DNA of 54,315 bases. Source: Schoenoplectus triqueter. Its lineage: Eukaryota; Streptophyta; Magnoliopsida; Poales; Cyperaceae. Shown piece by piece: positions 1 to 13,000 of the stretch; position 1 is the first letter of the stretch; every line of letters begins with the position of its first letter. The translations under genes were made by a program, and so were the position numbers. Under the pieces are notes generated by a model. That model saw only the letters and a list, made by a program, of their open reading frames with translations, searched no databases and had not been told where the DNA came from. Location of the stretch: NCBI GenBank assembly GCA_964058805.1, contig CAXKVV010001545.1:1-54315 (forward strand), given 5' to 3'.

Positions 1-34
1 TAAAAAACAGATATTGAGAGAGATCAAAAGAGAG

Positions 35-969
35 ATGGAAGAGGGTAATGTAGACTTGAAAAAAAAGGGTTGCATCAAGGGAACTAGAGGTCCATGGATA
101 GTAAAAAGGAGAGGCAAAGATGGAGTGCTCATCACATCTTTGCGTAAGCCGAGTGAATGGGAGCGTGAGAAGAACAAAAAGAGGGAGCAGAGACGACGGA
201 TGGTGGCCGCAAACATATTTGCAGGCCTGAGAGCCCATGGCAACTATGCCTTGCCAAAAAATGCCGATCAGAATGACATTCTTAAGGCGCTATGCGAGGA
301 AGCTGGGTGGCATGTGGAGGATGATGGCACCATTTACCGCAAAGTAAGAAGAGAAAATTGAGCAGAATTATATTCTTTTGTTAGCCTTGAGAAACATTTT
401 TGTATTTCAGCATATTTGTTGGAAGTGAATGAAATAGTTAAAAGGCTTATTGTACAAAGCTATTGTAGGTACTGTAACTAAACTGTTCTAACCTGGTGCA
501 CACTTTCCTCACAGCTACACTTATTCTGGATATTGACAGTTAAATAATTGAAAATGCCCACCACCTTTAGCTACCCATTACTCCATCTATTGATGGATTT
601 GTTGTATACATAGAGCCGATTTGTTGAGGTAGTACTATTTTTGTGCATTCAATTTCCAAAATCAAGAAATGGAATAATTTCGGATTAATTAATGTGGGAA
701 ATTGAAAAGAGAAACGAAAATTAATTTCCTTCCTTTTGAGCTTCTTTTTTGGAGGAAGTATTTTTTTTTATTCAATGTGTTTGACAATTTTAATTAGTGA
801 TGCATTGCCCCCTTGTATTTTTAATTTATTTAATTAGCTTGATATTGTTAATTAAGATTTTCATTCACAGAGTGTCACAAGAGCATTACAACGCGCTGAA
901 GAGGTCCCTGTGGATATCGAAGAAGACGAGTTGTCAACTAACTTGACACTTTCATTCAAATACATGTAA
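35..969 (+). CDS. Short BES1/BZR1-type DNA-binding protein, two exons
   Basis: Exon 1 (35-343, 103 codons from the first ATG) carries the basic BES1/BZR1 N-terminal domain. A basic run [19 protein letters not shown] is followed by [23 protein letters not shown] and DGTIYRK, the order seen in BZR1/BEH proteins, where it binds E-box/BRRE DNA as a non-canonical bHLH. At 344 a good donor (AAA|GTAAGA) follows the usual BZR1 exon-1 end, and reading on would stop at 359-361. A polypyrimidine tract and CAG at 868-870 open exon 2 (871-969) in phase 0, adding 32 residues that end ...[10 protein letters not shown] before TAA. The predicted protein is about 135 aa, against roughly 300 or more for typical BZR1/BES1. 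It lacks the Ser/Pro-rich kinase-target, 14-3-3 and PEST regions. The tail LTLSF resembles the C-terminal LxLxL (EAR-like) motif of BEH proteins. The frame is open upstream of the ATG to the window edge, so a further 5' exon is possible. Family call firm; exon 2 is inference. Confidence 0.75.
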
Positions 970-1639
970 CCTACTATGAAAAACTTTGCTCTTTAGATAT
1001 ATAGCCAAAAAGAAGAAGAAGAAAATTAAGCTCAGATATTGAGAGATTAGTTTCCAAAATGTCAAAAAAAAGAAGAAGAAGAAGAAGAAGAAGAAGTCGC
1101 AAAGCAAAATGAGTTACTGATACTATATATCTCTTGAGAGAATCTTAACAACAGCTGTGTAATGATATATATAGTTGGCTGCTAAGAACTATAATAGAAA
1201 TTAGAAAAATCCAAATATCAAACGGAAAAAAATAGTATAATGCTTGGTCTGGCAGCAAAGTTATCAGAAATAAATAAATATCAAGCCAAATATACTCGTG
1301 TTCATTGCTAAATTATTTTCTAAAAAATAGAAAAAATCAAAGATTAAACATATAAATATAAATTACATGGTATGGCAGTATCAGTAGAATTTGAAAAATA
1401 AATTAAAATCAAGTCAAGTGCCCTTTCTTTTGGAAACTTATAAAATTTTAGTTTTTGTGTCTGTATTTAGCTGATCAATAAAAAAAAATTCTAAATTGGT
1501 ATAAGCTGTTGTCGAACAGGTGATAAATGATCGTTCTGTAATGTTGTACCAGTTCAATTGTGATGCCACATTAAATGATCGTTTGTGTAACAAAACATTT
1601 GTCTTAATCAATATTTCAACCATGAATATGGTACTACTG
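970..1639. other. 3' flank of the BZR1-like gene, no gene seen
   Basis: AT-rich sequence after the predicted stop. It holds two purine-rich stretches, including a GAA microsatellite, and no convincing reading frame. Part of it is probably the 3' UTR, but no poly(A) site could be assigned. Confidence 0.5.
1071..1096. repeat. (GAA)n microsatellite
   Basis: About eight uninterrupted GAA units, with a shorter AAGAAG run at about 1010-1022. It lies in the 3' flank of the BZR1-like gene. Confidence 0.9.
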
Positions 1640-2139
1640 CCGCCAATATACTTAGGTTAGATATGGCCTTGCGGTAACACATGCGTACTGTGCTCCATGG
1701 TCAGTGATGAAGATGTCAACCATTTATATCTCGACTACAGATATACAAGGAGAATCTGGAATGACATCCTACTGTCAAATATAGTTACACCGACAACTAT
1801 TGAGCGGTTACCCAACCTGCTACATAGAATGCTTCAAGATGCAGCCACTCAGGGTCGACAGAAAGCTGCTGTTTGCTGGAACATTTGGAAGGAACGCAAC
1901 CAAAGCATTTTTCAGAATGATAGTACGATGATAGAGATACTATTCATGCGGGTCATAACAGATACCCTACTGTGAGAACATATATGACTTGTTATAGTGA
2001 TAGTCGCAATTGGAAACTAGGATTGGCAATTGTAAATTATAAAATTTTTCCATTTTTCCATTTTATTTTTCTCCATTGTACATATATTTTTTCTTATTAA
2101 TGAAAATCAGTAGGCTTTTTGCCTCCTCATAAAAAAAAA
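1640..2139 (+). mobile_element. LINE (L1-type) 3' remnant with zf-RVT motif
   Basis: Just before and through 1697-1975 the reading frame gives CVLCSMVSDEDVNHLYL, then YTRRIW and WNIWKERNQSIF. This is the C-terminal zinc-binding region (zf-RVT) that follows reverse transcriptase in plant non-LTR retrotransposons: Cx2C, then VNHLxL, then W..WKERN..IF. The reverse transcriptase itself is absent, so this is a 5'-truncated copy. A 3' UTR follows with a GTAGGCTTTTTGCCTCC motif and a short A tract at about 2131-2139, as expected of a retrotransposed end. It is not a functional gene. Confidence 0.8.
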
Positions 2140-2165
2140 CATAGGTTAGATAAGATCACCCACTT

Positions 2166-2236
2166 GTGATCAATATAATTGCAAGGTATAATAAAATTTG
2201 GAGGCATTGAGCTCCATCTTTTTTATCAAAAAAAAA
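2166..2236 (+). mobile_element. Second LINE-like 3' tail
   Basis: A short segment with a GGAGGCATTGAGCTCC motif followed by TTTTTTATCAAAAAAAAA. It has the layout of the tail just upstream and no coding sequence. It may be a strongly 5'-truncated LINE; the call rests on similarity of layout only. Confidence 0.45.
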
Positions 2237-2461
2237 TGGCAAGTCAGTGGCTAGGTACTTCTCTTGGCCCATGTACTACTGGAAGCTGGTTTCACTTTGG
2301 CAAACTGAAATGTGTAACATGTATTGACCACTGATCAGTAATTTATTTTTCATGGGATCCGTGCAAATTAAATACAAAATAAAATCATGAGTTCAATTAC
2401 TTAATTTCGATCGAATGGTAAGAATAACCGTGATATTGTTATTCGAACAAATGGCTCTGAT

Positions 2462-3160
2462 GTTTTTTTTTTTGAAAAAAAAAGTACCTCAAACAGAGGC
2501 ACCGGGTTTCATTACTTTTCGAAAGCAAATATACAAAATAAGAGCATAAGTGAGTATATGAGATGGATACTACAGGAACAACCAAAGAGAAAAGAAAATA
2601 CAAAATAAGCTCAAGTAGAGCATCAGACAACTAAAATGAAATGGACAACATAGAGTGGTATCAATTCTAACAAAAAAAAAGCATTTGAGGCTGACCCTCA
2701 AGAAACTAAATCATTCAAGTAAATCCTCATCACTATGTACATCCACAGCAACATCACCTCTACATGATCCCTCAACAGGCCCCTAGAAGAGTCAGGAACA
2801 CATGTACCATCGGTACCGACTGGAGGAAGTAACGTACCAGCATGGGATCCCCCAACCAGTCCCGAAACAGAACTTCCTGTCCAGCAAACATATAAATGTA
2901 AAATAAAAAACAGTATAGAGGTATCAGAATGAGATATTGTGGTGCGAAAAATAAAACTATTCCTTGTGGTCCAGATGACCCACAAGAAAGTCGCCAGTAA
3001 TTTGCCCCGATGAGATAAATCCAAAGAGATAGTTTAATGCATGTCTGTCAGAAATCAGATAGAAAATTAGTTGGAAACAAACGCTCTTGTGGAAAGAGCT
3101 GAAATAATAATTGCTAGAGGTAATGAGCAAGAGGACATGTAAAAAAACCGTCATTTTTTT
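2462..3160 (-). mobile_element. LINE (L1-type) 3' remnant, minus strand
   Basis: On the minus strand a frame ending at 2698 reads LLATFLWVIWTTRNSFIF. This is the tryptophan-rich W..W..RN..IF signature at the end of plant LINE zf-RVT regions. The T-rich run at 2462-2475 on + is the poly(A) tail of this minus-strand copy, and a matching CCTCTGTTTGAGG foldback sits just inside it. Reverse transcriptase is missing, so the copy is 5'-truncated. The upstream limit (about 3160) is approximate. Confidence 0.75.
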
Positions 3161-4441
3161 AAGAAAATTTGCGTAATTAGGTCAATAATATTAATAATAT
3201 ATTCATGTACACAATAAGATCAGTATTAATGTATGTAAATAAGAAATTAATATATCCATTATATATCATCAATACATAATAACTCATTTAATATCCTCAA
3301 GGCAGTATTGAATCCCCCAACTTTCTCCGTCCGACAGGCAACTAAACCCCGGCTATAGTGGGAGAAGGGAAAGCATGAAACAGAAGAGGATGAAAGAAAA
3401 TATGGATTAGAATTTATAACCCCCAAATCGAAGGGTGACAAAATTTTTAAAAATGAATAGGTTTTGTCTCCCGTTAACATCCTTCCACCTCTTCTCACTT
3501 ATTTGACTTCATCACAAGGTACAAGTACGAACGCTACTCACCCCTTATTGGCCTCAATTGCATTCCATCAGGTCATTATTTGACTTCAGAACAAGGTACC
3601 AAGTACGGAATGATAGATCAGTTTCTTTTTGGGTGATCCATATGGTGCAATCCTCCATTGCTGCAATACAATGAGCCGCGCCCTAGACCAACTAGCCAGT
3701 GAATAGCTTAAGAGCGACTGCCACTCAATTGCAAGTGTTACAGCCACACCCTAGAACACAACAGCAGGCTCATGCGGCGGCAGTTTGACACAGTCAACCT
3801 TTATCAGCGGGGATGATGATGTTCTGATATGGTAATGGACCTAATCGGGCTCATACTGAGATAACTCTTTTTACAACCATTTTGTAGAGGCAGGGAAGAC
3901 CAGGAATAACGCCTCTTTGGAAAACGAAGGCTCCACCCATTATCAAGATCTTATTTACCTGTCATTACATGATAGGCTTCTCACGCACTAGGTTATGTTG
4001 AGGAAAATGCTACTCTCTCACCCAAGGTGCATCATGCGCCACAATTGCCAAATGATCGGCTCTTCATCTGTCCATTTTATGTCCCTCGGTGATAACAGTT
4101 TAGTTTCTAATCCAAAATGTGTTATCTCGTCCAAATAATACAAAAGATCGTTACTAAGACATCAGGGCGCGAGCTCCTTCCGACTTCCAAGAAGGCGATT
4201 TGGTGTAGAATCATGCTGACAACCAACTAGCACATCTGGAAACAACGAAATGACTGCATATTTAATTTGTGGTTATCACTTCCCCAGTTACATCATCAGT
4301 TATTGCAAATAGAATTTGCGCCAATGTTGAGTTGTGGGGAAATACTGCTAACACCAAAAAAATCCAATTGAAATCTCAGTTTGCTTTCACTATCTTAAAT
4401 CTGAGTCTTTCCAGTTTATGCTATGTTTGCACTGGGTACTT
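3161..4441. other. Unrecognised low-copy-looking DNA
   Basis: About 1.3 kb with ordinary base composition between the LINE remnants and the first satellite. Reading frames at 3259-3498 (-) and 4269-4496 (+) match no family I recognise. A short direct repeat (ATTTGACTTC...ACAAGGTAC) occurs at 3501 and 3578. It may be a decayed transposon or an old gene fragment. Confidence 0.4.
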
Positions 4442-6544
4442 TCAATTTAATACATTTATGTTAATCTTCAACGATACTCATATCATAAAGATTTAATAAT
4501 ACAATGATTATAATGTAAACGAATAAAAAATATCATTCAAAAATATTTTTGTGTATTTTATGATTTCATGTGTTGAAATGGGTCTACATATAATATAAAA
4601 CTTAAATAAATTAAATATCATTTTAATACATTTGTGTTAATCTTTTAACGCTATTTATATCAAAAAAATTCAAGAACACAATGGTTATAATATAAACGAA
4701 GAGAGGACATCATTCAAAATAACTTTGAGTATTTTGATAATTTTATGTGTTGAAATGTAGCTAAAATTAATACTAAACTCAAATAAATTGAATATTATTT
4801 TAATACATTTATGTTAATCTTTTAACGTTATTCGTGTTATTAAGCTTTGAGAACATAATTATAATGTAAATGAATAAAGAATATTATCATTTAAATAACT
4901 TTGTATATTTTGGTGATTCTATGTATTAAAATTAGGCTACATTTTATATAAACCAGAATTAACTGAATATCATTTTAATGTATTTGTGTTAATCTTTCAA
5001 TGTTATTTGTATCATAAAGGATCAAGAACACAATAATTATAATATAAATAAATAAAAGACATAGTTCAGAATAATTTTACATAATTTAGTGATTTTATGT
5101 GTTGAAATGACACTATCATTGATAAAAACTCAAATAAATTTAATATCATTTTAATACATTTGCGATAATCTTTCAATATTATTCACATCATAAAGATTTG
5201 AGAACATAATGATCATAATGTAAATGAATAAAAGTGATTTTATGTGTTGAAATGAGGTAACATATGATACAAAACTTGAGTAAACTGAATATTATTTTTT
5301 ATGCATTTGTGTTAATCTTTCAATGTTATTCGTGTCATAAAGGTTCAAGAATATAATGATTATAATATAAATGAAGATGGGACATCATTCAAATATTTTT
5401 ATATTTTTGTAATTTTATGCACAGAGGTAATAATTTGTACAAAATATGAATAAATTAAATATTATTTTAATATATTTATATTAATCTTTCAACGTTGTTC
5501 GTGTCATAAAAGCTCGAGAACATAATGGTTATAATATATGAATAGGGGATGTCATTCAAAATAACTTTCAATATTTTGATGATTTTATGTGTTGAAATGA
5601 GGCTACAAGTGATACAAAACTCAAATAAACTGAGTATAACTTTAACGCAATTATATTAATCTTTCAACGTTATGAGTGTCATAAAAGTTCGATAGCATGA
5701 TGATTATAATCTAAACGAGTAGGGGATATCATTGCAAATAATTTTGTGTATTTCTATGATTTATATGTTAAAATGTAACCATAAATTATATAAAATTTGA
5801 ATAAACTAGATATCATTTTAATACATTTGTGTTAATCCTTCAACACTATTTATGTGTTAAAAAAATCGAGAACACAATGATTATAATGCAAATGAATAGG
5901 GACATCATTCAAAGAAACTGTGTATTTTGGTTATTTTATGTTTTAAAATGAGGTTATAAATTGTACAAAACTCGAATAAACTAAACAAGATTTTAATATA
6001 TTTGTATTAATCTTTCAACGTTATTCGTATCATAAAGATTCAAGAATACAATTGATATAATATAAACAAATACGGAACACCATTCAAAGCACTTTGTATA
6101 TTTCGGTGATTTTATGTGGCTAAAAATTATATAAAACTCGAACAAACTGAATACTTTTAATGTATTTGTGTTAATCTTTCAATATTATTTGTATCATAAA
6201 AGTTCAAAAATACAATGGGTATAATATAAATGATTATGGGACATCATTCAAAGAACTTTATATATTTTAGTGATTTTATGTGTTAAAATATAGCTACAAA
6301 TTATACAAAATATGAATAAATTACATACCATTTTAATTCATTTGTGTTAATCATTCAACATTATTCATGTCATAAAATTTCGAGATCATAACAATTAAAA
6401 TATAAACGACTATATGACATCATTCAAAACATAATTATATAAATTTATGATTTTATGCATTTAAATGACGCTACAAATGATACAAAAATCAAATAATTTG
6501 TATATCATCTTAATGCATTTGTGTTAATCTCTCAACATTATTCG
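4442..6544. repeat. Satellite 1, block a (~177-bp monomer)
   Basis: About 12 degenerate, AT-rich head-to-tail monomers. A landmark GTTAATCTTTCAACGTTATT recurs at intervals of 175-178 bp (for example near 4461, 4638, 4814 and 4989). Each monomer also has a CATCATTCAAAATAA block and a GATTTTATGTGTTGAAATG block in fixed order. Copies differ by many substitutions and small indels, so the array is old. No coding capacity. Confidence 0.95.
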
Positions 6545-6660
6545 TGTCACACCCCAAATACGTAAATCAAATTAGGGGTGATTAATCTCGCCATGTACGC
6601 ACGACAAGACGTGTGTATGAAAGGCTAAATGAATAAAGTACAATACCACAAAATAAACAA

Positions 6661-6725
<65 letters not shown>

Positions 6726-9000
6726 CATGACAATATATAGTCTAGAATAATAATAAAAATACAACGCCTACATCGGAGAGACTGATTTCATCGGATGGGC
6801 AACAAAATCTCTCAAATAAAGACCCAAAAGATAGAAATAAAACCCGATAACCCGAGGGGTCCTAATCAAAACTGCTCAACTCACATGTTGATGCGGTGAA
6901 ATACCTCTATCATTATGCATGACTATTCCTAGCACTATCTCTAAGAAAATCCCGCACTTGAATACCTGGATCCCACAATCACTGTGAAAACGTGAGTAAT
7001 TTAAAAATTACTCACTACGAATTTAGATCCAGCCTTAAAATTTGATATTTTCTCATAGATTGGACACAAATACCGATATTGATATTTAAATAAAATATAA
7101 TAATAATTTATTAACAAATATATATATATGTGTGTAATTTTTTAAGGATATATGCGATGACATAAAATGACAAGAAAACTCAAAATAGAAAATATGTGAG
7201 AATAATATAAGATAAATATATAATACGAGAAAGAAACACTCATAGTAAAAACCTGATTTATAAATTACAAGATTCATCTCAAGTGGACACTATCAGGACC
7301 AAACTTACTAACTTGAGTCTTGCCTAAGGGGGCACTATCAGGGCCTAACTTACTAACTTAGGACTTTATGTTTATGCGGCGACAACCCTAACATAAATGA
7401 AAATTTTGGGTTCTCAGGGCGATAACGTCCTAGGAGAGTGAACGGCTAAAAGCACGTACTCTGGTCATCTGAACCTGATAATCTACCTCACCTCATAAAA
7501 TAAATGGATTAAAGTATGAGTTCAGTTGCCATATCGCCGTAAGAAGATAACTATCCGTGAATGAAAAAAATAATATAATAACAAATGAGAGACTCTCAAT
7601 ACCAACCAGAGGTCAAATGAGAACTCTCAACTTTCTTTGTACCAATCAGGGCCAAAGGAGAAAGCTCTTCGGACATACCAAGATCTCAAATAAGCCGACT
7701 AAATAATAATATAATAAAACAGAATATAATCCATCACTCGAATATGGCCGTCCACACTAAATACTGAAAGCCACATCCTAATCACTCAATTAATTTGGGA
7801 AAGGAATCATATGATAATAATAATATTGGTCAAATATAAAACTCTCATGGCACCGCCGAACCCGTCAAGTGACGAGAACGGTGAATGACCGACATGCAGA
7901 GGTACTCAAATATATATAGACCAAGAGGTTCCATGGGCCAATCGGACACCGTACGTAATCCATTGGTCTAGTTATACAAGGCAACCTGAGACTAAGATCA
8001 CCTGGCTCGCCTCTCAACACTCCTATGCATTGTTATGCATGTTTAACTACCTATCTTACATAATTATTTAATAATTATAATAGTAATATTTTAATTTCAA
8101 TAATTATAATCTATAATTTTTTTATATTTTATCTACCCCTAACACAGGACTAATTCTCAAGTTCTAATCTTATCCTATCTACATACAAAATGATATGATA
8201 TGACATACGAATGTGGGTAGGCCCCAAAATACTGTATGCAATGACAGGTCAAATTTGATCTCTAAATTAATGTTTGGTTAGAAAATACCACAACTTGATT
8301 TATTTTAAAAAATATATATTTTTGGGGTCGGCGCCTACATAAGCGAGGTCAGAATCAGGCTCGTATTCCCTAGTGGATCCGAGTCAGCTATATTACATAT
8401 TATTAATTTAAATTAAGTATTTATTACTTTTAATGTGATTTATTTTATAATTTAATTTATAAACAGTGTCTCGATTAACATCTATTCGGGTTTGCCATCT
8501 TTTCTCAGAAAATTTTGATAGTATTTCTACTATATTTATATGGTGCAAGAATATTTATTTATCATATTTTATCAGTCTTATTATGTTTGATATTTAATAC
8601 CTTTATATGTCTTTTTAAAATTTTTGTTCGGGATTCATTATTTTGATTGATTATCAGTTTTTATCTGTTCTTATTGGGTTTTATCGTTTATCACTTTTAT
8701 AATACATTCCTTAATTATTATAAGTTTTCATCCTTTATTTATTTATTATTTCACACTTGATCTTTCGAGTCAGGAAACTCAAATGTTCGTTGATCGATAG
8801 TCGATAATTCGATAAGTCGTTAAATACACAGAAAATTTTCTAAAAACAATAACAATCAATCAATCCAGAAATTTATTTTTATTCATGTCCAATTCTGATT
8901 ACAATTATATTTATAATTAAGAAATGAAATTAAAATTATAATTAAGTCCTCCAATTATAATTATTTCAAATAGAGAAATTGATTAATATATATATATATA
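6545..9000. mobile_element. Non-satellite insertion, LTR-like start
   Basis: The satellite is interrupted where TGTCACACCCCAAA begins, a start typical of some Ty3/gypsy LTRs. About 2.4 kb follows with no recognisable gag or pol. Internally there is a ~48-bp tandem pair (TATCAGG...CTTACTAACTT near 7290 and 7338) and an AAT microsatellite. No matching end or target duplication was found, so orientation and family are open. It could be a solo LTR or a fragment; class assignment is tentative. Confidence 0.4.
6660..6723. repeat. (AAT)n microsatellite
   Basis: About 21 uninterrupted AAT units inside the insertion that splits satellite 1. The frames through it (poly-Leu on the minus strand) are artefacts. 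Confidence 0.95.
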
Positions 9001-9418
9001 TAGTAAATCTACGGTGAGATCTTAAGCTCACGGAAGACCTCCATGAATTTAGCTCAAAAAATATATCAAATGATTTTTAAATTTTGATTTTTCAATCTTA
9101 TTAAATTCTTCATATTGAAATCTTATGGGGTACAAAAATTTGAGATGTTTTGAGTTTTTTAAGTCACTCTTTTTAATTTTTGAAAATAATGTACAAACAT
9201 TGAATATTTTATTATTATTTTTGGAGCTGATTTTAAAAAATTGAAAAGAGTGATTTAGAAAACTCTAAACATATCAAATTTTTATATCCCACAAGATTTT
9301 AATATGAAGAATTTAATGAGAGTGAAAAATCAAAATTTTAAAATCATTTGATATATTTTTTAAGCTAATATCATAAAGGTCTTTCGTAAATTTAAACTCA
9401 TCATAGATTTACTCTATA
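9001..9418. mobile_element. Foldback MITE-like element (~418 bp)
   Basis: The left arm starts TAGTAAATCTACGGTGAG, followed by TATATCAAATGATTTT. The right arm is its inverted, diverged copy (AAAATCATTTGATATA, ending near CATCATAGATTTACT). Together they form a hairpin covering most of the element. It lies between TA-dinucleotide runs (8987-9002 and 9413-9437), fitting a TA-targeting MITE, but target duplications cannot be read inside TA repeats. No coding sequence. Confidence 0.7.
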
Positions 9419-9436
9419 TATATATATATATATATA

Positions 9437-9620
9437 GATCAAATGATTTCGAAGACCTTCCGTGAGCTTAACTCAAAAAATATATCAAATCATTTCGAAA
9501 TTTGAATTTAACATTCTCATTAAATTCTTTATATGAAAATCTCATGGGATGCAAAAATTTGGAGCGTTTTGAGCTTTTTAAGTTGTGGTTTTTAATTTTT
9601 AAAAATCAGCTCTAATAATA
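9437..9620. mobile_element. Half copy of the same foldback element
   Basis: Starts with AAGACCTTCCGTGAGCTTAA and continues with TATATCAAATCATTT, matching the left arm of the element at 9001-9418 in the same order. The right arm is missing. It stops near an AATAATAAT run where satellite 1 resumes. Confidence 0.65.
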
Positions 9621-9880
9621 ATAATAATATATTCAATACTTGAATATTATTTTAATCTTTCAACACAATTGGTGTCATAAAAGTTTAAAAACACAATGAT
9701 CATAATATAAATGAAAAGAAGACATCATTGAAAATAATTTTGAGTATTTTGATGATTTTATATGTTAAAATGAGCCTATATATGATATAAATTATGAATA
9801 AACTGAATATTATTTGTATATATTTATGTTAATTTTTAATGTATTTTGTGTCATAAGGGTTCGAGAACACAATAATTATA

Positions 9881-10076
9881 ATCAAGCTTTTAAAAAACTT
9901 TATTTTAACCATTTAAACTCCGTTTTAACTTCATCAAAATTTTTAATGTTAAGTAAAAAACTTCGTTTAAACCGTTAAAATCGTTAAAAGCCATTAAATA
10001 ACTCTGTTTAAACCGTTTTAACTCAAAATTATTGCCTTACAGTTAAATTCTTTAAACCATTTTTTAAAACCTTGAT
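9881..10076. mobile_element. 196-bp MITE-like insertion with terminal inverted repeats
   Basis: Starts ATCAAGCTTTTAAAAAA and ends TTTTTTAAAACCTTGAT, which are inverted copies of about 17 bp. The satellite context on both sides is TATA (9877-9880 and 10077-10080), giving a candidate 4-bp target duplication. Removing the element restores a normal satellite monomer. The interior is rich in GTTTAAACCGTTAAAA-like words and codes for nothing. Confidence 0.75.
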
Positions 10077-13000
10077 TATAATATAAACGGATTGAGGATA
10101 TCATTCAAAATAACTTTATATATTTTTGTGATTTTATATATTGAAATGAGGCTATAATTGACACGATACTCGAATAAAGTGAATATCATTTTAATGCATT
10201 TGCATTAATCCATCAATGATATTCACGTCATAAAGGTTCAAAAACATGATGAGAATAATATAAATGAATAGGGAACATCATTCAAATATCTTTATAATTT
10301 TTGATGATTTTGACTTAAAATGAGGCTACACATTATACAAAACTAAAAAAACTAAATATTATTTTTATGTATTTGTGTTAATTTTTTAATTTTATTCGTA
10401 TTATAAAGATTCGAGAATTTTTTTTGTGTATTTTAACAATTTTATGTGTTGAAAAGAGGCTATAATTGATATAAAATTCAAATAAATTGAATATCATTTT
10501 AATACATTTGTGTCATTCTTTTAACATTATTTATGTCATAAATGTTCGGTAATATAATGATTATAATGTAAAAGAATAGAAAATATCATTCAAAATAATT
10601 TATTTTTATAATTTGGTGATTTTATGTGTCGATATGAGGCTATAATTTATACAAAACTCGAATAAACTAAATAGTGTTTTAATGTATTTTTGTTAATATT
10701 TTAACGTTATTCGCGTCATAAAAGTTCGATGACGCGATGATTATAATATAAACGAATAGAGGACACTATTCAAAATAATTTTGACTATTTTGGTGATTTC
10801 ATGTCTTAAAATGTGGACACAATTTATACAAAACTCCAATAAACTCAATATTATTTAAATATATTTGTCTTAATCTATCAATGTTATTTATGTCATAAAA
10901 GTTCAATTATAATGGTTATAATATAAATGAATATGGGATATTATTCAAAATAAATATGTATATTTTGATAATTTTATGTATAGAAATATGGCTATAAATT
11001 ATACAAAACTCAAATAATCTGCATACAATGATTATAATGTAAAAGAACTTAGGGACATCATACAAAATAATTTTGAGTATTTTGGTGATTTTATATGTTG
11101 AAATGAGGATACAATTTATACAAAACTTGAATAAACTAAATATCATTTTAATGTATTTATATTAATCTTTCAATGTTATTAGTGTCATAAAGATTTGATA
11201 ACACAATGATTATAATCTAAATGAATAAGAGATATCATAACAACCACTTTGTGTATTTTGGTGATTCTTTGTGCTGAAATGTGACTACAAATTATAAAAA
11301 AGTTTAATAAATAGAATATTATTTAAATGTATTTGTGTTAATCTTTTAATATTATGTGTTCCTTAAAGGTTTAAAAATATGACGATTATAATGTAAATGA
11401 ATAGGATATATCATTAAAAATAAATTTTATGTATTTTGGTTTTATTATATATTGAAATGAGACCATATATAGTCCAAAACTTGAATAAACTGAGTATTAT
11501 TTTAATACATTTGTGTTACTCTTTCAATGTTATTTGTGTCATAAAGTTCTAGAATGCAACAATTAAAATATAAAAGAGTAGGGGACATCATTCAAATTGT
11601 GTATTTTTATGATTTTATGTGTTGAAATGAGATTACAAATGATATGAAACTCAAATAAACTAAGTACCATTTTATTGCATTTGTATTAATTTTTTAATAT
11701 TATTTATGTTATAGAGGTTCAATAACACAATGATTATAATATAAATGAATAAAGAACATAATTTCAATCAATTATGTGTATTTTGATAAATTTATGTATT
11801 GAAATGTGGCTCCAAATTGTACAAAACTCGAATAAACTGTGTATTATTTTATGCATTTGTGTCAATTTTCCAACGTTATTCGTATCATAAAGGATCCATA
11901 ACACAATGATTAAAATAAAAATAAATAGGGGACAACATTCAAAATATCATTTATATTTTTGTGATTTTATATGTTGAAATAAGACTATAAATGATATAGA
12001 ATATAAATAAACTGAATATCATTGTAATGCATTTATATTAATCTTTTATGTTATTCGTGTCATAGAGGTTATAGAACATAGTGACTAAAATAATATAGAA
12101 TAGAGGACATCACTCAAAACATAATTGTATATTTTTGTGATTTTATGTGTTAAAATCAGGCTACAAATGATATAAAACTCAAATAAATTGAATACCATTT
12201 TAATGCATTTATATAATCTTTCAACGTTACATATTATAAAGGTTCAATAACACAATGATTATAATCCAAACGAATATGGGACATCAACTAAAATAACTTT
12301 GTGTATTTTAGTGATTTTATTTGTTGAAATGTGGCTATAAATGATGCAAAACTAGAATATACTGCATAATATTTTAATGCATTTGTGTTAATATTTTAAC
12401 GATATTTGTGTCATAAAAATTCAAGAACACAATGGTTATATTTTAAATGATAGGGGGCATCATTCAAAATAACTGTGTTTAAGTGATTTATGTGTTGAAA
12501 TGAGATTAGATATCATAGTAAACTTGAATAAACTTAATATTATTTTTATACATTTGTGTTAATCTTTGAGTTTTATTCATGTCATAAAGGTTTGATAATA
12601 AAATGATTATAATCTAAATTAATAGGGAACATTGTTTAAAATAATTTTGTGCATTTCGGTGATTTTTTAGTTGAAATGAGGTTACATACAAAACTCAAAT
12701 AAGCTAAATATTATTTTAATATTTTAAATAATTCATGTCATGAAGGTTCTAGAACGCAACAATTAAAATATAAAAGAATTGAGGATGTCATTCAAAACAT
12801 AATTGCATATTTTTGTGATTTTATGTGTTGAAATAAAACTACAAATGATACAAAACTCAAATAATCTGAATACAATTTTAATAAATTTGTATCAATCTTT
12901 CAACGTCATTCGTGTCATAAAGGGTCAATAACACTATAATTATAATATAAACGAATAAGAGACATCATTTCAAATAATTTTGTGTATTTTGGAAATTATA

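Noticed and set aside
3259..3498. 79-codon minus-strand frame as a small gene
   Set aside because: No domain, no promoter or splice context, and it lies among decayed repeats.
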